From Nitrospira sp. (GTDB lineage Bacteria > Nitrospirota > Nitrospiria > Nitrospirales > Nitrospiraceae), in assembly GCA_030123605.1 (NCBI GenBank), contig CP126123.1, forward strand, positions 2,584,001 through 2,648,000: DNA of 64,000 nt, given 5' to 3'. The notes under the pieces are model-generated. The model had not been told where the DNA came from, did not search any database, and was given only the letters and a program-made list of their open reading frames with translations. Of this stretch, positions 60,705 to 64,000 are shown piece by piece; position 1 is the stretch's first letter; each line of letters starts with the position of its first letter. The translations under genes were made by a program, and so were the position numbers.

Positions 60705-61631
60705 TTACAGCTTTTCCGCCAGGACTTTTTTATAATTCAGCAACGCTTGAATCCGTCCGACGATGTCATGATATTTGCGAGCCGTCGGATATTCAGGATC
60801 GAGCAGCGGCTCCCCTTTGTCGAACGTCTTGGCAAACTTGCGATCGAACGGGATACGGCCGAGCAACGGGAGTTCCAACACCTCGCACATCGCCTCTGTA
60901 TTCCCTTCAAAGAGTTCATTCTCAGATCCACAGGACGGACAACGGTACTCGCTCATGTTTTCAACGATACCCAACACCCGAATACCCATATCCCGCGCGT
61001 AGGTCACGGACTTTTGCACCACATCGGACGCGACTTCCGACGGCGTCGTGACCACGATCGCACCGGCAAGGTCAGGAATGAATCCGGCAATGACCGGGGG
61101 CTTGTCGGCCGCCGCACCGGGTGGCAAGTCGGCTAGGAGATAGTCCAACTTGCCCCAGACGACATCGGCCAGGAACTCTCGAATCACGTTCATTTCCATG
61201 AGACCCAGCCACACCGGGCTCAAGTCCATCGGTCCCTTCCAACGCACCGGCGACGCGTCGTCGAGGAAAAAGTCCATCGACGCCACCTTGATACCGAGCG
61301 GACCGATGGGAGGCAACGCGCCATCGGCGGTCATGGTCAATGACTGACCATGCAAGCCCATCATGGGCGGGACACAGGGACCGTTCAAATCAACATCCAG
61401 CAATCCAACCTTTGCCCCCTGTCGCGCGAACGCCAACGCAAGGTTGACGGTGGTCATGCTCTTGCCGACTCCACCTTTGCCGCTCATCACCACCAGCTTC
61501 TGCTTGATGCCGGCCATTCTGGCCTGCACCTGCTTCATCTGGGCGGTAATCTGCTGCACGACCTTCGCGTCGTCGGAATACTGAAGTTTCGTGAGGATGG
61601 ACTTGAGATCCTTATCGGCAGCCATAGTCAT
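60705..61631 (-). CDS. Mrp/NBP35 family P-loop ATPase (Fe-S carrier)
   Basis: 308 aa. Deviant Walker A VMSGKGGVGKSMTTVNLA, LDVDLNGPCVPPMMGL, LPPGAAADKP and the Cys pair CPSCGSENELF near residue 228, which in ApbC/NBP35 proteins bridges a [4Fe-4S] cluster across the dimer. It should transfer Fe-S clusters to client proteins. It follows cysNC; the sulfate-reduction enzymes it might serve are not in the window. Confidence 0.93.
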   Translation of the reverse strand: MTMAADKDLKSILTKLQYSDDAKVVQQITAQMKQVQARMAGIKQKLVVMSGKGGVGKSMTTVNLALAFARQGAKVGLLDVDLNGPCVPPMMGLHGQSLTMTADGALPPIGPLGIKVASMDFFLDDASPVRWKGPMDLSPVWLGLMEMNVIREFLADVVWGKLDYLLADLPPGAAADKPPVIAGFIPDLAGAIVVTTPSEVASDVVQKSVTYARDMGIRVLGIVENMSEYRCPSCGSENELFEGNTEAMCEVLELPLLGRIPFDRKFAKTFDKGEPLLDPEYPTARKYHDIVGRIQALLNYKKVLAEKL

Positions 61632-61706
61632 GAAAACCCCACGAAATTGTTGATGAAGAACGCTACCACAGCAGTTTCAACGGAGTCAAACCACTCCCCT
61701 TGCTAA

Positions 61707-63554
61707 CTAGATCGAATATTGAATGGCTGACTTAGTCCCGCTCGCTTGAACGAGTACGCCCCGTCGCTTCAACTCCTCAAGAATCTGACGGGCGGCTCCG
61801 TCGAAATCTTGCGGCCCGGCGAAGTGGAGATCGGTATTCGGTGGAGCCTCTTCGCCTGCCTTGCTCATGTGCACCGCGATGACAGGAGCGGGCTGGACCA
61901 ATGTCCGAATCATCTCCGCCATTCGCTGATAATTGATCCCGAAGGTCTTGCTGGTCGAGACCACGATGAGCCCCGCATCGATCAACAGTCGCGCCACCTC
62001 ACCATAACGGCGCACCCGCTCCGCCCCAAAGGACGGATCGGCGGCGGAGAGGTCGGCATCCAACCCCTGCAACAGGTTCTCTCCTTCCAACAGATACGCA
62101 TGCTTGCTATCGGCGACGAGCAAGGCCTCCACACGGCGCGCGAGAAACGTCTTCCCTGTCTGAGCCGAACCGGTGAACAGGACGATGGCGGCCCGATGCC
62201 CATATTGCGCAGCCCGGTCCTCCGCCCGCACGTCTCCCGTGAGCCAAGCATATTCCCGCTGCCGAGCCTCCTCACGCAATTCTTCCTGCTCATCATGCAC
62301 CAATTCGGTAATGATACCGCCCCCGGTAATGTCGTATTCATCGACGAGGACGAACCGCCCCGTCGATTCGAAAGACGACGACAGGTCGAATGCCAAGGGC
62401 GTCTTGACCCGCAACGTCAATTCGGCCACTTGGTTTTTCGCTACCGACTGACTTTCCTGCAGCTGGGCGAGGTCCGCCGTATCGATGATGCGATGAATGG
62501 CCGCCACTTCGCAGGCCACTTCCCGCGTGGCGAGCCGCAAAAAGTATTTCCGGCCCTTCTCGAGCGGCCGCTTTCCCAACCAAAACAGGTTGACCCGCAC
62601 CGCCGTCGAGACGAGCGGTATCGAATCACGGTGCGATGCAATTTCCCCACGTTCCACGAAGATCTGTTCGTCGAGTGTGATCCCGACCGATTGCCCGGCC
62701 TGCGCCTCGCTCGACGGCGGATCGACATTGAACCCTTCGATCGATTGCACCACCCCTGTTTTGTTCGAGGGCGAAAACACCAATTGATCGCCGACTTTCA
62801 GGCGACCGGCCGTGATGCGACCGGCTAGAATCCGTCGTGCGTCGAACTTATAAACGTCCTGCAATGGAAACCGCAGAGGCTGCTCTGCCCTAGCCTGCTC
62901 TTTCCTGAACAGAGACAACGTCTCCAGCACGGTGGGGCCTCGATACCAGCCCATGCGGTCACTGCGCATCGCAATATTGTCGCCCAATTTGGCACTGACC
63001 GGAATCATTTGTTGCGGAACCGCTCTGAATTGGCCGAGAAACTCCCGGTACTCCTTTTCGATCCCCTCGAACACGTCCTGGCGATAGCCGACCAGGTCCA
63101 TCTTGTTCACGACGACGGCAAACTGCGTCACGCCCAGCAGCGACAGCAAATACCCATGCTTCTTCGATTGTTCGCGCACGCCCTCCAGCGCATCGATCAA
63201 CAACAGCGCGGCCTCCGCCCGAGCGGCGCCGGAGATCATGTTCTTCAAAAACTCCTTGTGGCCCGGCGCATCGATGATGATGTATTGCCGCCCATTCCAG
63301 ATGAAAAACGTGCGCGCCGTGTCGATCGTGATGCCCTGCTCCTGCTCCTCCAAAAACGCATCGAACAGGAAGGCGTACTCGAACTCCTTGCCCTGCTGGC
63401 GGCAAATGGCCTGCACCTTCTCCAGCTTGCCCTCGGGCAGAGACCCGGTATCGGCGTAGAGCCTCCCGACCAGCGTGGACTTTCCGTGGTCCACATGCCC
63501 TACGATGACGATGTTGAGACTCTCCTGCGGCTTGACCTGTTCATGCTGTGTCAT
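61707..63554 (-). CDS. cysN: Sulfate adenylyltransferase subunit 1 with divergent APS-kinase domain (CysNC)
   Basis: 615 aa. N-terminal GTPase: [20 protein letters not shown] (G1), [12 protein letters not shown] (G3), VNKMDLVGY (G4), then EF-Tu-like domains II/III. From ~residue 445 an APS-kinase-like domain has an intact P-loop, [16 protein letters not shown]. The usual DGDNxR catalytic stretch is [13 protein letters not shown], and the ISPF element reads [12 protein letters not shown] hydrolysis here drives ATP sulfurylation by CysD. Whether the kinase half is active is doubtful. Confidence 0.9.
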   Translation of the reverse strand: MTQHEQVKPQESLNIVIVGHVDHGKSTLVGRLYADTGSLPEGKLEKVQAICRQQGKEFEYAFLFDAFLEEQEQGITIDTARTFFIWNGRQYIIIDAPGHKEFLKNMISGAARAEAALLLIDALEGVREQSKKHGYLLSLLGVTQFAVVVNKMDLVGYRQDVFEGIEKEYREFLGQFRAVPQQMIPVSAKLGDNIAMRSDRMGWYRGPTVLETLSLFRKEQARAEQPLRFPLQDVYKFDARRILAGRITAGRLKVGDQLVFSPSNKTGVVQSIEGFNVDPPSSEAQAGQSVGITLDEQIFVERGEIASHRDSIPLVSTAVRVNLFWLGKRPLEKGRKYFLRLATREVACEVAAIHRIIDTADLAQLQESQSVAKNQVAELTLRVKTPLAFDLSSSFESTGRFVLVDEYDITGGGIITELVHDEQEELREEARQREYAWLTGDVRAEDRAAQYGHRAAIVLFTGSAQTGKTFLARRVEALLVADSKHAYLLEGENLLQGLDADLSAADPSFGAERVRRYGEVARLLIDAGLIVVSTSKTFGINYQRMAEMIRTLVQPAPVIAVHMSKAGEEAPPNTDLHFAGPQDFDGAARQILEELKRRGVLVQASGTKSAIQYSI

Positions 63555-63615
63555 GTCTTCGTCACTCGCTTCTTAACGCCCTGTTCCGCCTTCGTCGCCG
63601 ATTGCGCCGCGTACC

Positions 63616-64000
63616 TCACATGTAACCCTTCTTGCGCAACATCTCCATGCCTCGCCCCGCGTCCTGCGCCCGGCCGGCCCGTTCCGCAATATTGGTTCCG
63701 CGGAGCTCCTCGATGATCTCATCGACCGTCTTCGCCGTAGACTTGATGGGCATGGTGCAGGGGGCGCAACCCAGGCTGCGGTAACGCGTCCCGTCGCCCC
63801 TGTCGAGATACAGGTCCATGAAGGGAATGTTCTCGTGCTTGATGTACTCCCAAATGTTGATCTCGGTCCAATCCAGGAGCGGATGGATCCGGATATGTGT
63901 GCCGGGCGGAAAGGTCGTCTTGAACTGGTCCCACAACTCGGGCGGCTGATCGCGAAAATCCCAATCACCGTGTTTATCGCGAGGCGAAAAGTACCGCTCC
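63616..64000 (-). CDS. cysD: Sulfate adenylyltransferase subunit 2, 3' part (runs off window)
   Basis: The last ~128 codons. [20 protein letters not shown] then [26 protein letters not shown], the [20 protein letters not shown] block and [10 protein letters not shown] near the end are CysD signatures. The family activates sulfate to adenosine 5'-phosphosulfate with CysN. The N-terminal PP-loop lies beyond the right edge. Upstream partner of cysN, with 61 bp between. Confidence 0.95.
   Translation of the reverse strand, partial: ERYFSPRDKHGDWDFRDQPPELWDQFKTTFPPGTHIRIHPLLDWTEINIWEYIKHENIPFMDLYLDRGDGTRYRSLGCAPCTMPIKSTAKTVDEIIEELRGTNIAERAGRAQDAGRGMEMLRKKGYM

Noticed and set aside
61746..62828. 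A 360-codon plus-strand frame
   Set aside because: Shadow of cysN; no ribosome site and no recognisable domain.

Overview
The window is GC-rich bacterial chromosome with uniform codon usage, apart from one AT-richer mobile insert. Gene content and order suggest a Nitrospira-like (Nitrospirota) bacterium. The main pointers are stand-alone PCP_red-domain proteins in an organism with no visible photosynthesis genes, an arg-lys-dap supercluster, and a pheA-hisC-aroF-tyrA-aroA-cmk-rpsA block. The taxonomic call is inference from protein character; no database was searched.

Layout. 1-2.2 kb: the 3' end of a uracil-DNA glycosylase, a small transaldolase, a lipoprotein, a YHS-like protein and a tiny zinc ribbon. 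2.2-10.5 kb (minus strand): argD-argF-argG-argH-lipoprotein-lysA-dapA-dapB, for arginine and lysine/diaminopimelate synthesis. 10.7-20.3 kb: single genes, including gpmA, an overlapping ATP-grasp ligase/zinc peptidase pair, a low-molecular-weight phosphatase divergent from ttcA, two tiny zinc-ribbon genes and msrA. 20.3-27.8 kb: a palindromic repeat abutting a decayed zwf fragment, a TonB-C protein, two PilZ genes flanking an IS256-family element, a DUF3422 protein and a Pal-like lipoprotein. 28.1-31.7 kb: tRNA-Arg, aroK, aroE, an SDR enzyme and trmI. 32.0-36.6 kb (plus strand): a group 2 sigma factor, an HtrA protease, lipB and gdhA. 37.03-40.27 kb: a 3.2-kb transposon with perfect 20-bp terminal inverted repeats and an 8-bp target duplication. 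It carries one IS1-like transposase plus passengers: HigB toxin, a HigA/ImmA-type antitoxin and two unknown proteins. 41-44.7 kb: a second palindromic repeat, a D,D-carboxypeptidase, small membrane and zinc-ribbon proteins, and an FG-GAP lipoprotein. 44.8-55.8 kb (minus strand): the aromatic amino-acid operon pheA-hisC-aroF-tyrA-aroA running into cmk-plsC-rpsA-sppA-ihf-PCP_red. 55.9-58.9 kb: yebC-ruvA-(Cys-rich)-ruvB with no ruvC. 59-64 kb (minus strand): cysD-cysNC-mrp-PCP_red-membrane protein, for sulfate activation and Fe-S work.

Most of the window is housekeeping biosynthesis. The unusual items are: (i) palindromic repeats whose outer base pairs supply the TAG stop codon of the adjacent gene; (ii) the transposon that carries a toxin-antitoxin system; (iii) the multi-repeat PCP_red proteins; (iv) a family of tiny double-CxxC zinc ribbons; (v) the ATP-grasp/zincin pair; and (vi) a CysNC whose kinase half has lost canonical residues. 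Promoter and terminator calls are by eye and weaker than the gene calls.
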